The notes under the pieces are model-generated. The model worked only from the letters and a program-made list of their open reading frames with translations. It was not told the origin of the DNA and did no database searches. A DNA stretch of 64,000 nt. It comes from SKVR01 sp964491395 (GTDB lineage: Bacteria; Bacteroidota; Bacteroidia; Bacteroidales; UBA7960). Below are positions 54,054 through 62,351 of this stretch, piece after piece. The stretch covers positions 13,725 through 77,724 of the forward strand of contig CAZBGI010000011.1 of NCBI GenBank assembly GCA_964491395.1, in the 5' to 3' direction. The translations under genes and the position numbers were made by a program. How positions within the stretch are numbered: position 1 is the first letter of the stretch; each line of letters opens with the position of its first letter.

Positions 54054-55844
54054 ATGAAAAACATCCGAAATTTTTGCATCATTGCTCATATCGACCACGG
54101 TAAGAGCACTTTGGCCGACAGACTTCTGCAGCTTACCAATACCATTTCCACGCGTCAGTTTCAGGAGCAAATGCTCGACAACATGGATCTTGAGCGCGAA
54201 AGAGGCATTACCATAAAAAGCCATGCCATTCAAATGGATTATGAACAGGACGGTGAGAAATATGTGCTGAACCTGATAGATACCCCGGGCCACGTGGATT
54301 TTAGTTATGAAGTATCCCGCAGTATTGCTGCCTGCGAGGGAGCCTTGCTCATTGTTGACGCTACCCAGGGCATAGAAGCCCAAACCATATCCAACCTTTA
54401 TCTTGCTCTCGAACACGATCTTACCATCATTCCGGTATTGAACAAAATGGATCTGGACAGTGCCATGCCCGAAGAGGTATCAGATCAGATCATTGACTTG
54501 ATTGGGTGTGATGAGGATGAAATTATCCCTGCCAGTGGAAAAACCGGATTTGGCGTGGATAAGATACTGGAAGCCATCGTATCACGGGTACCCCCTCCTG
54601 CCGGAGACCCCGGGGAACCCTTGCAGGCCCTGATTTTTGATTCCGTTTTCAACTCGTTTCGCGGGGTTATAGCCTATTTCAGGGTATTTAACGGCAAGAT
54701 CTCGCAGTATGACCAGGTAAAGTTTATGAATACCCGTAAGGAATACATAGCCGACGAAGTAGGCGTTTTGAAAATGAGCCAGGTTCCCAAAAAAACCATC
54801 TATGCCGGTGATGTGGGGTATATCATTTCAGGCATCAAAGAGGCCAAGGAGGTGAAAGTAGGTGATACCATAACTCATATAAAGGGCGGAACCTCCACTC
54901 CCATCCAGGGATTTGAGAATGTAAAGCCCATGGTGTTTGCCGGGATTTACCCGGTAGAGAATGATGATTTTGAAGAGCTGCGCACAGCAATGGAAAAACT
55001 GCAACTCAATGATGCTTCGCTGACATTTGAACCCGAGTCATCAGCAGCCCTTGGATTTGGATTCCGTTGCGGCTTCCTGGGCATGCTTCACATGGAAATT
55101 GTACAGGAACGCCTGGAGCGGGAGTTTGAGATGACCGTTATTACCACCGTCCCCAACGTTTCCTACCATGCGTTTACCAAAAAAGAGGGAATGACTATCG
55201 TCAATAACCCTTCGGATATGCCTGACCCCAATCATCTGGAAAAAATTGAAGAACCCTATATTCGCGCACAAATCATTACGAAATCTGAGTATATCGGAGC
55301 GGTTATGAAACTGTGCATGGACAAAAGAGGGATTATCAAAAACCAGGTATATCTTTCCACTGACCGGGTAGAACTCACCTTTGAGATGCCTCTTTCCGAA
55401 ATTGTGTTTGACTTTTACGACCGGCTTAAAACCATTTCCCGCGGCTACGCTTCGTTTGATTACCACCCCATTGGATACCGCGAATCCAACCTGGTGAAGC
55501 TTGACATTCTGCTCAATGGAGACCATGTAGACGCTTTATCTGCATTGATTCATCGTGAAAATGCCTATGATTTCGGGAAGAAAATTTGTGAAAAACTGCG
55601 CAAACTTATTCCACGGCAACAGTATGATATTGCCATTCAGGCAGGTATAGGAGCCAAAATAATTGCCCGTGAAACCGTCAAAGCACTGCGCAAAGATGTT
55701 ACAGCCAAATGCTATGGTGGAGACATAACGCGTAAACGTAAGCTTCTGGAAAAGCAGAAAAAAGGGAAAAAACGAATGCGTCAGGTTGGAAATGTTGAGG
55801 TGCCACAGTCGGCGTTTATGGCGGTACTGAAACTGGATGACTAA
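54054..55844 (+). CDS. lepA: Elongation factor 4 (LepA)
   Basis: A 596-residue translational GTPase thought to back-translocate stalled ribosomes or help 30S biogenesis. G1 is AHIDHGKSTLADRLL, G3 is DTPGHVDF and G4 is NKMD; the C-terminal domain unique to LepA is complete (GGDITRKRKLLEKQKKGKKR). The ATG at 54054 gives MKNIRNFCIIAHIDHG, the normal start. A -7 box directly ahead suggests a leaderless message. Confidence 0.97.
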   Translation: MKNIRNFCIIAHIDHGKSTLADRLLQLTNTISTRQFQEQMLDNMDLERERGITIKSHAIQMDYEQDGEKYVLNLIDTPGHVDFSYEVSRSIAACEGALLIVDATQGIEAQTISNLYLALEHDLTIIPVLNKMDLDSAMPEEVSDQIIDLIGCDEDEIIPASGKTGFGVDKILEAIVSRVPPPAGDPGEPLQALIFDSVFNSFRGVIAYFRVFNGKISQYDQVKFMNTRKEYIADEVGVLKMSQVPKKTIYAGDVGYIISGIKEAKEVKVGDTITHIKGGTSTPIQGFENVKPMVFAGIYPVENDDFEELRTAMEKLQLNDASLTFEPESSAALGFGFRCGFLGMLHMEIVQERLEREFEMTVITTVPNVSYHAFTKKEGMTIVNNPSDMPDPNHLEKIEEPYIRAQIITKSEYIGAVMKLCMDKRGIIKNQVYLSTDRVELTFEMPLSEIVFDFYDRLKTISRGYASFDYHPIGYRESNLVKLDILLNGDHVDALSALIHRENAYDFGKKICEKLRKLIPRQQYDIAIQAGIGAKIIARETVKALRKDVTAKCYGGDITRKRKLLEKQKKGKKRMRQVGNVEVPQSAFMAVLKLDD

Positions 55845-55972
55845 TCTTTCCTGCTTATCAGAGTAAAGATTATCGGATTATACGAATGAAGATTGTTGGA
55901 TTGAAGGTTTTCGGTTTGGAAGATGGAAAATTTAATTTTTCACGTTCTTCTCTACGATTTACCTTCTTATCC

Positions 55973-56689
55973 CTACATCTCCTCTCTGCCCATTATTTTC
56001 TTTTCTCTTTTCCCTTCAGGGCTTTTGCCTGCGACAACCAGGCTGATTTCTCCCTTTAGCGTGTGCGTGGTATAATACAGGATTAATTCATGCAGGCTTC
56101 CTCTCACGTTTTCTTCGTGTATTTTGGAAATTTCGCGGCACACACAGGCTTGCCTATCAGGACCAAAAACACCGGACAAGTCGCCAAGTGTCTTGAGCAA
56201 TTTATGCGGTGATTCATAAAAAACCAGGGTACGGGGCTCTTCGCTCAACGCTTCAAGCCTTGTTTTCCGTCCCTTTTTTACGGGTAAAAAACCTTCAAAA
56301 CAAAACCGGTCGGCGGGCAACCCACTGTTTACCAAAGCAGGAACAAATGCTGTTGCGCCGGGCAAACACTCAACAGGAATATTGTTTTTAATGCATTCAC
56401 GCACGAGCAAAAACCCGGGATCGGATATGGCCGGCGTACCGGCATCGCTTACCAGCCCCATTTCAGCACCAGCCAGCAACTTTTCAATTACCGGTTGTAA
56501 TGTCTTGTGCTCATTAAACAGGTGGTGAGACATCATCTTCACTTTTATGCCCAGGTGGTTGAGCAGCAGCCCCGTTTTTCGCGTATCCTCGGCAAGAAGA
56601 AAATCAACAGATTTAAGCACTTTGACAGCCCGAAAGGTTATATCATCAAGGTTCCCCACCGGGGTGGGAATCACATACAGTCTGGACAT
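55973..56689 (-). CDS. rsmI: 16S rRNA (cytidine-2'-O-)-methyltransferase RsmI
   Basis: A 238-residue SAM-dependent methyltransferase for C1402 of 16S rRNA. The tetrapyrrole-methylase fold is clear: LYVIPTPVGNLDDITFRAV, LLAEDTRKTGLLLNH, GLVSDAGTPAISDPG and CLPGATAFVPALVNSGLP. The C-terminus ends in a short basic tail. It follows the Pro/Glu-rich unknown gene by 29 bases on the same strand. Confidence 0.96.
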   Translation of the reverse strand: MSRLYVIPTPVGNLDDITFRAVKVLKSVDFLLAEDTRKTGLLLNHLGIKVKMMSHHLFNEHKTLQPVIEKLLAGAEMGLVSDAGTPAISDPGFLLVRECIKNNIPVECLPGATAFVPALVNSGLPADRFCFEGFLPVKKGRKTRLEALSEEPRTLVFYESPHKLLKTLGDLSGVFGPDRQACVCREISKIHEENVRGSLHELILYYTTHTLKGEISLVVAGKSPEGKREKKIMGREEM

Positions 56690-56718
56690 GGCAGTGGGTT
56701 ATGGGGTCAGATTAATGA

Positions 56719-57714
56719 TTACATGTACCTTCTTTGTACCAGGTTGGCGAATTTCTCAATGGTTTCGGCTGAGCGTTGTCCATCCCACTGAAACTCGATG
56801 GTGAGTTTGTTGAGCAACTCAAAGGCTTCATGAATGGAGGGACAGGAATTGAGTTGATTCACAGCTTCACTGTAAGCATTGAGATCTCCATTGAAGAGTT
56901 CATTGATAAAAACAAACTTATCATTGATCCCAATAGCATCTTTCATATTGGGAACAGGCTTGTATTGCATTCGGGTACCGATACTCTTGTCATCTTTGAT
57001 TTGCGCCAGGCGTTCATGTACCGAGCTTTTGTGGTTGGTAAAACTTTCACCAACCACCGTTTTTTTGGTATCCAGCAATTCCACAATGGGTTTGCTCTTA
57101 CCTGAAATTTCCTTCCGGGGCTCCTGCCTCCTGGTCTCCGGGGGTGACTGCTCGCTCTTAGCCCGGGGAACAACGGTTTCCTCCACACCGGTTGGGGTTT
57201 CTTTCTGGTTTTCAAAAGGTGAAGTTTCTTCATGAGGATTTACCTCTTCATCTGAAGTTGAAGCAGCCGGAGACTCTTCCTTTGTTTCACTCTTCAGGGG
57301 GGCTTGCGGTTCCGCAGCCGCAGGAGCAACCGGTGGCTCTTCAACCCCTGAAGGCGAAACCGGATCGGGATGCTTCAAGGGTGTAGGGTCTTTCTTTTGT
57401 GCTTCCTCAGGAGCGGGTTGAACGGGAGATTCGACCGGCCCTGGGGTAACCTGTTTTTCTGTCTCCGGGATATGATTTTCGCTCTTCCTGCCCGACAGGT
57501 TTCTTTCTCTAATCTCAAGTGGTGCATTTACAGATTCAGCCTCGGTATATTTCCTCAGTCGGTCCATTTCACGATACAACATTCTGACATCTTCCATGGC
57601 CAAATCAATCTCGAGAAGGTTTTTGCTACCTTTTTGTTTTTCGATATATTCAGACCTTTTTATTATGTTCTCCAGAAGCGTGATAATATTTTCCTTTGCT
57701 TGGGCAATGCTCAT
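56719..57714 (-). CDS. Conserved-looking protein with Pro/Glu-rich middle, function unknown
   Basis: A 331-residue protein with no signal peptide. Residues 1-65 are helical, possibly a coiled coil (ITLLENIIKRSEYIEKQKGS). Residues 70-205 are low in complexity and rich in Pro, Glu and Ser, probably disordered. The last 125 residues (LDTKKTVVGESFTNHKSSVH, NDKFVFINELFNGDLNAYSE) form a compact helical domain. I do not recognise a named family. The arrangement is that of a cytoplasmic linker or scaffold. It is upstream of rsmI and divergent from tdk. Confidence 0.65.
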   Translation of the reverse strand: MSIAQAKENIITLLENIIKRSEYIEKQKGSKNLLEIDLAMEDVRMLYREMDRLRKYTEAESVNAPLEIRERNLSGRKSENHIPETEKQVTPGPVESPVQPAPEEAQKKDPTPLKHPDPVSPSGVEEPPVAPAAAEPQAPLKSETKEESPAASTSDEEVNPHEETSPFENQKETPTGVEETVVPRAKSEQSPPETRRQEPRKEISGKSKPIVELLDTKKTVVGESFTNHKSSVHERLAQIKDDKSIGTRMQYKPVPNMKDAIGINDKFVFINELFNGDLNAYSEAVNQLNSCPSIHEAFELLNKLTIEFQWDGQRSAETIEKFANLVQRRYM

Positions 57715-57757
57715 AACAGGATTCGGTTTTTAGGGATAAAAAATAAAAGCGAAAAAA

Positions 57758-57791
57758 TTGAATTCTTATTGTGATACAAGATTTATATTTG
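57758..57791 (+). promoter_or_regulatory. Promoter for tdk
   Basis: TTG at 57758-57760, 23 bases, TATATTTG at 57784-57791. The spacer is at the long end of the range. A transcript start near 57797 excludes in-frame starts upstream of it and supports the ATG at 57872. Confidence 0.5.
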
Positions 57792-57871
57792 CAAATGTTT
57801 TCAGGAAAAAGGCAAGTCACCTTCCTGAGGTAAAACCTGTAAAATTAACAAAGAAAAGTAAACACCCCTTC

Positions 57872-58441
57872 ATGTTTCTTGAAAAAGATATTGACATATC
57901 CAGTGGCCGTGGTTGGATAGAAGTTATTTGTGGTAGTATGTTTTCGGGCAAAACAGAAGAATTGATCCGCCGCCTGAAACGGGCCAGGATAGCTCGGCAG
58001 CGGGTGGAGATTTTTAAGCCAGCCATTGATGTGCGATACGACGAAGAAAAGGTAATATCGCATGATGCCAACGAAATCATGTCTACCCCGGTTCCATCCT
58101 CATCCAACATCATGTTGCTGGCCAATGATGTAGATGTTGTGGGTATTGATGAGGCACAGTTTTTTGATGCTGAACTCCCCAATGTATGTTCTCATCTGGC
58201 CAACGCGGGAATCAGGGTGGTTGTGGCAGGCCTGGATATGGATTTTAAGGGAAAACCTTTCGGCCCGATTCCCCAATTGCTGGCAGTAGCCGAATACATC
58301 ACCAAGGTGCATGCCATTTGCGTAAAATGTGGCAGCCTGGCACATTTCTCTCATCGTACCGTGGGCGATGAAAAACTGGTCATGCTCGGAGAAACAGAAT
58401 CCTATGAGCCCTTGTGCAGAAAATGCTACAGCAAGGTATAA
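57872..58441 (+). CDS. tdk: Thymidine kinase
   Basis: A 189-residue type II thymidine kinase for pyrimidine salvage. Walker A is ICGSMFSGKTEELIRR, Walker B is VVGIDEAQFFD, the thymidine-site lasso follows and the zinc pairs are CVKC and CRKC. I chose the ATG at 57872 because it gives the normal length (about 190) and lies properly downstream of the promoter; the open frame reaches back to 57758 but would add 38 unusual residues. Confidence 0.96.
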   Translation: MFLEKDIDISSGRGWIEVICGSMFSGKTEELIRRLKRARIARQRVEIFKPAIDVRYDEEKVISHDANEIMSTPVPSSSNIMLLANDVDVVGIDEAQFFDAELPNVCSHLANAGIRVVVAGLDMDFKGKPFGPIPQLLAVAEYITKVHAICVKCGSLAHFSHRTVGDEKLVMLGETESYEPLCRKCYSKV

Positions 58442-58532
58442 ACCGGGGGATCTTTTTCCCGGAATTCTCTTAATGCTGCTGTTAAATACCATATACCCTT
58501 GAGAACTCCCGTTTTTTTAGGTGATTCCCTTA

Positions 58533-58563
58533 TTGTTTACCTGGGCAGATTTTCGTATATTTG
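58533..58563 (+). promoter_or_regulatory. Promoter for the small lipoprotein gene
   Basis: TTG at 58533-58535, 20 bases, TATATTTG at 58556-58563, a full consensus match. The leader to the ATG at 58610 is about 40 bases. Confidence 0.68.
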
Positions 58564-58609
58564 ATAGTATTCAATTATTTTGATTATAAACAACACAAAA
58601 AACAACCTT

Positions 58610-59092
58610 ATGAAAAAGACAAAATTAATGTTTCTGGCAATGATGGCTTTTGCCATTGCCTTCAGTGGATGCAGTAAAGATGATGATGATGACGATTTTA
58701 ACATTGTAGGAACCTGGCAGCAGGAATCCATTGTAATGGCCGTAGATTTAGGAGTTCCCGACATGGATGACATGATAATTGACGAACAGGAAGACGAAGA
58801 TGTCACCATTACCTTCAATGAAGACGGCACAGGAAGTGCCACCCATGCTGAAGGTACAGATACCTTCAACTGGACCCTGACAGGCGACGTTTTGACCATT
58901 TCTTACAGCGAAATGGACGAAATGGATTTAAGCCTTAATCTTACTACCAAAACCGATTCCAGGTTGGTTGGTGAACAAACCCTGACCAAAGAAGAAATGG
59001 CAGAATTGGCAGAAATGGATGAAGAAGATATGGCCTATTTCGATGAATTCCCCAACATGGAAGCCAAAATTAAGATTGTACTTGTAAAGTAA
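58610..59092 (+). CDS. Small lipoprotein, lipocalin-like
   Basis: A 160-residue protein with a lipoprotein signal ending in AFSGC, then SKDDDDDDF. A lysine followed by aspartates right after the acylated cysteine matches the lipoprotein export signal of Bacteroidota, so surface display is likely. The mature part (NIVGTWQQESIVM, ITFNEDGTGSATH, FNWTLTGDVLTISY) has the strand order of small lipocalin-like domains found in this phylum. It is very acidic. A -33/-7 promoter lies in front and a terminator behind, so it is a single-gene unit. Confidence 0.75.
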   Translation: MKKTKLMFLAMMAFAIAFSGCSKDDDDDDFNIVGTWQQESIVMAVDLGVPDMDDMIIDEQEDEDVTITFNEDGTGSATHAEGTDTFNWTLTGDVLTISYSEMDEMDLSLNLTTKTDSRLVGEQTLTKEEMAELAEMDEEDMAYFDEFPNMEAKIKIVLVK

Positions 59093-59120
59093 ACTATTAT
59101 CCTGGTATGGTTACAAAAAA

Positions 59121-59147
59121 GGACTTGTTTTGGCAGGTCCTTTTTTT
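59121..59147. terminator. Terminator between the lipoprotein and peptide-transporter genes
   Basis: GGACTTG (59121-59127) pairs with CAGGTCC (59134-59140), with one G-T pair, a 6-base loop and T7. An A6 run ahead of the stem lets it act on the minus strand too, where the convergent ABC gene ends at 59170. Confidence 0.85.
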
Positions 59148-59169
59148 ATGCGCACTAAACTTGTGTTTT

Positions 59170-60882
59170 TTACACAACCGAAGCAATCAACCTCCTGGTG
59201 TAATCATTTTGGGGGGCATTGTAAAGTTCGTCAGCCTCTCCGCTTTCCACGATTTTTCCCTTTTCCATTACCATAATGCGGTCTGACATGAATTTTACCA
59301 CTGACAGATCGTGGGAAATAAAAATATAGGTAAGTCCATACTCTCTTTTGAGTTCATTGAGCAGATTGAGAACCTGCGCCTGTACAGACACATCCAGGGC
59401 TGAAACCGATTCATCGCAGATAATAAACTCAGGGTTGAGCGCCAGTGCACGCGCGATACAGATTCTCTGGCGCTGGCCACCGGAAAATTCATGAGGATAA
59501 CGATAATAGTGCCTGGGCTCCAATCCTACCCTTTGCAGCAACTCCATAATTTTTTGCTTTCGCAGAATATCATTCTCCCCTATTCCATGCACTTGCATGG
59601 GCTCAAGAATGGCTTTGCCCACCTGTATTCCCGGGGTAAGAGAAGAATAGGGATCCTGAAAAATAATCTGAATCCGGGGGCGCATTTTGCGCAGCTCTTC
59701 CCCCGCAAGGCTGGCAAGATTGGTTCCCTTATACCACACATCTCCCTGCTGAAAATTAAACAAACGGAGCAAACTCCTGCCCAGTGTCGTTTTTCCACAA
59801 CCCGATTCACCCACCAAACCCAGGGTTTCACCTTCATAAACAGAAAAACTTACATCATTCACAGCATGAAACCATTGCAAGGGCTTTCCCAGAAAATTCT
59901 TTTTCACCACATAACTGGCTTGTAGTCTTTTTATTTCCAGCAAAGGCTTTTGACGATAGAGCAAAGCATGTCGCCTGGTTCTGTCAGCCCCTGACTCGGT
60001 TACCAATTTATCATCAAGGGCAATTTCCTGCTTTTCAAAATCACTTACCACAGGCAATTTTAAAAGTCTGATATCAGTGCGTGGGCGGCAGGCAACCAAT
60101 CCTTTTGAATAAGGATGAACAGGTTGGCTAAAAACTTTCTCTACCTTATCGTATTCAACAATACTGCCTTTGCGCATGATGGCAGTTTCATGGGCAACTT
60201 GGCTGATGACGCCCAGATCGTGAGAAATAAACAAAACACTCATGCGATGTTTTACCTGCAATTCCCGCAAGAGTTCCAGGATATTTTTCTGCACTGTAAC
60301 ATCAAGGGCTGTAGTAGGTTCATCAGCGATGAGCAAAACCGGATTGCATGCAATGGCCATGGCAATCATGACCCGCTGACGCTGGCCTCCGGAGAGCTCA
60401 TGGGGATACTTGCGAAACACCTTTTCGGGTTCAGGGAGTTTTACTTCATCGAAAAGTTTAAGAACCCTCTGTCGTGCTTGTTTTTCTCCCGCATGACGAT
60501 GCCATAAAATACTTTCCATTACCTGGACACCGCATCTCTTCACCGGATTAAGCGAAGTCATGGGTTCCTGAAAAATCATCCCAATATGATTTCCTCTGAT
60601 CTCCTGCATCTCTTTTTCGCTCTGCCGCAACAAATCTATCACTCCCCGCCCGGGATGAGAAAAGAGAATCTCACCCTTTGAAATGCGGGCGGTTTTGCCG
60701 GGCAAGAGTCTCATGACAGAAAGGGCCGTCACAGACTTTCCACTTCCCGACTCACCTACAAGCCCCAGCGTACTCCCACGAGAAATGGAAAAGCTGACAT
60801 TGTCCACCGCACGGGTATTCCCTTCATCGGTGTGAAAACCGATTTCCACATTTTTAATTTGTAAAACAGGCGAAGAAACCAT
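59170..60882 (-). CDS. Double ATP-binding protein of a dipeptide/oligopeptide ABC transporter
   Basis: A 570-residue protein with two full ATPase domains in tandem, like GsiA or YejF. Domain 1 (about 1-260) has GESGSGKSVTAL, LSGGQRQRVMIAMAI and LLIADEPTTALDV. Domain 2 (about 310-570) has GESGCGKTTLGRS, FSGGQRQRICIARAL and FIICDESVSALDV, where Ser replaces Pro after DE. The C-terminal extension typical of the OppD group is short. The permeases and binding protein are not adjacent, so they must be elsewhere. Dipeptides, oligopeptides or glutathione are the usual substrates. Confidence 0.92.
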   Translation of the reverse strand: MVSSPVLQIKNVEIGFHTDEGNTRAVDNVSFSISRGSTLGLVGESGSGKSVTALSVMRLLPGKTARISKGEILFSHPGRGVIDLLRQSEKEMQEIRGNHIGMIFQEPMTSLNPVKRCGVQVMESILWHRHAGEKQARQRVLKLFDEVKLPEPEKVFRKYPHELSGGQRQRVMIAMAIACNPVLLIADEPTTALDVTVQKNILELLRELQVKHRMSVLFISHDLGVISQVAHETAIMRKGSIVEYDKVEKVFSQPVHPYSKGLVACRPRTDIRLLKLPVVSDFEKQEIALDDKLVTESGADRTRRHALLYRQKPLLEIKRLQASYVVKKNFLGKPLQWFHAVNDVSFSVYEGETLGLVGESGCGKTTLGRSLLRLFNFQQGDVWYKGTNLASLAGEELRKMRPRIQIIFQDPYSSLTPGIQVGKAILEPMQVHGIGENDILRKQKIMELLQRVGLEPRHYYRYPHEFSGGQRQRICIARALALNPEFIICDESVSALDVSVQAQVLNLLNELKREYGLTYIFISHDLSVVKFMSDRIMVMEKGKIVESGEADELYNAPQNDYTRRLIASVV

Positions 60883-61388
60883 AAGGAAAGCAAAATACCT
60901 TTGTATTCAACAAGAATTAACTACTATTGATTTGCGAATATACTAAAAAGCAAAAAGAAACCCCGGCAAAAACTTGCCGAGGCACCAATCATCTAACCAA
61001 AACAACATGAAGAGTTTTAATATCTTTATTCCCTGCAAAAAAAGAATTGATTACTCAATTTTGTCTTTTTTAATCTTAACCATGAAATAACTATGCCATA
61101 CTTGTTTATTTTACAAACTAAAAACCCAAACACACTCCCTGTTGACTTTCAACAATCGTTTGATTGGGTCAATCCTCATTGTAAGAATGGCCCTTTGGGG
61201 AAAACTTCCCCACATTGACTGCGAAAATCCACACTTTTGTCTTCTTCACAGGGATAAAAAAAAAGAAGAGAAAACACTAAGAAATCGTTTGTTTTAAGTA
61301 TGTTTGACACGAACCTCCAAACACGAACAACCATTAAACATCCATCGTTAAGCTTTAATCCGGTTTAGTCAGGCAAATCATTATTTAC
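60883..61388. other. 506-base intergenic region with an orphan terminator and a possible short transcript
   Basis: No normal gene. It holds a minus-strand terminator (separate entry) with no gene upstream of it, a 27-codon plus-strand frame at 61007-61090 (starts MKSFNIFIPCKKR) directly after AACCAAAACAAC, and a 9-codon minus-strand frame. A small RNA, an attenuator in the leader of the ABC gene, or the remnant of a lost gene are the choices. Confidence 0.5.
60950..60982 (-). terminator. Rho-independent terminator on the minus strand, upstream of the ABC gene
   Basis: On the minus strand CCTCGGCAA (60982-60974) pairs with TTGCCGGGG (60969-60961) through a GTTT loop, followed by TTTCTTTTTG. 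The one imperfect pair is U-G in minus-strand RNA but C-A in plus-strand RNA, so the minus strand is the working one. It lies about 80 bases before the ABC gene start. Confidence 0.75.
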
Positions 61389-61898
61389 ATGAGAAGTTTC
61401 ATACAACAACACGCAAAGCGTAAATACTTTTTAATCCTGGCCGTGGTCATTGTTTTATTCAACCTGGCGATGGGTTATTTTTTCGGCAAGATTGAAGGTG
61501 AAATCCTTGATACCCGCTTGTTTTTTTCATCGGAAGAAGCTTATGACTCAATCTCGGCTTACAGTGCGGAAGGCAGGGCTCTGTATATGCAAACAACCCT
61601 TTTGTTTGATTATCTCTACCCCTGGGCGTACAGCCTTTTCCTTTGTTTTTCCATTTTCAGACTATCGGGTAAATTTGCACTTTCCCTGCTTCCATTCCTG
61701 GTCCTTGCACTGGATTATGCCGAGAATACGGTAGTTGTTGTTTTGCTTTTTCAGTACCCTGAAAAACTTGAAGGGCTTGCCCATGCAGCCGGAGTGATAA
61801 CCTCTGCGAAATGGGCCATGGTGGTTTTATGTTTATTGCTCATCCTATGGGCAGGCAGCAACAAATTATGGCTTGCCTGTAAGAACCAACTTCAATAA
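61389..61898 (+). CDS. Small four-helix membrane protein, function unknown
   Basis: A 169-residue integral membrane protein. Helices are predicted at about 12-32, 72-94, 97-118 and 137-157, with a longer extracytoplasmic loop of about 40 residues between the first two. I recognise no family. Glu and Asn in ALDYAENTVVVVLL fall inside a helix and may be functional. It has no operon partner and no clear promoter box. Confidence 0.65.
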   Translation: MRSFIQQHAKRKYFLILAVVIVLFNLAMGYFFGKIEGEILDTRLFFSSEEAYDSISAYSAEGRALYMQTTLLFDYLYPWAYSLFLCFSIFRLSGKFALSLLPFLVLALDYAENTVVVVLLFQYPEKLEGLAHAAGVITSAKWAMVVLCLLLILWAGSNKLWLACKNQLQ

Positions 61899-62351
61899 AC
61901 ACCCGGGTTTGCCGATTGCTAAGTGGGAAGCTAAGATTTTACAACCCCTGTTTTATCATCATTTCGTACCTTTACATCAATGGTTTGTAGTGCATTTACA
62001 GGCGACAAACAAAAATTACATGTTGCAAAGACCCACCAAAGGGAGTATACTGGTTTGAATTGCTTAAACAGCAACTACAACGCATTGTACCTGCAAAACA
62101 TCTTTGGCAAACTAACAATCTCACCATTTCATTGTNNNNNNNNNNNNNNNNNNNNNNNNNNNNNNNNNNNNNNNNNNNNNNNNNNNNNNNNNNNNNNNNN
62201 NNNNNNNNNNNNNNNNNNNNNNNNNNNNNNNNNNNCGCATTGTACCTGCAAAACATCTTTGGCAAACTAACAATCTCACCATTTCATTGTTACATATGCA
62301 GAGCATTTATCGTTGAAAATAACGGTCAAAACCCATAATCATAACAGCTAC
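61899..62351. other. Intergenic region containing the scaffold gap
   Basis: About 350 real bases around 100 N. No gene is recognised. TACCTTTA near 61966 is close to a -7 box. The true length of this region is uncertain because of the gap. Confidence 0.6.
62081..62290. repeat. 100-N gap (62136-62235) flanked by identical 55-bp sequences
   Basis: Bases 62081-62135 and 62236-62290 are identical over all 55 positions (each starts CGCATTGTAC and ends TTTCATTGT). The flanks abut the N-run exactly on both sides. This is the pattern left when two contigs that overlap by one k-mer are scaffolded with a fixed N-spacer instead of merged. A real tandem repeat is less likely. Confidence 0.9.

Noticed and set aside
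62081..62290. Real tandem repeat or CRISPR-like unit around the N gap
   Set aside because: Only two copies, both ending exactly at the N-run; an assembly overlap explains this better.
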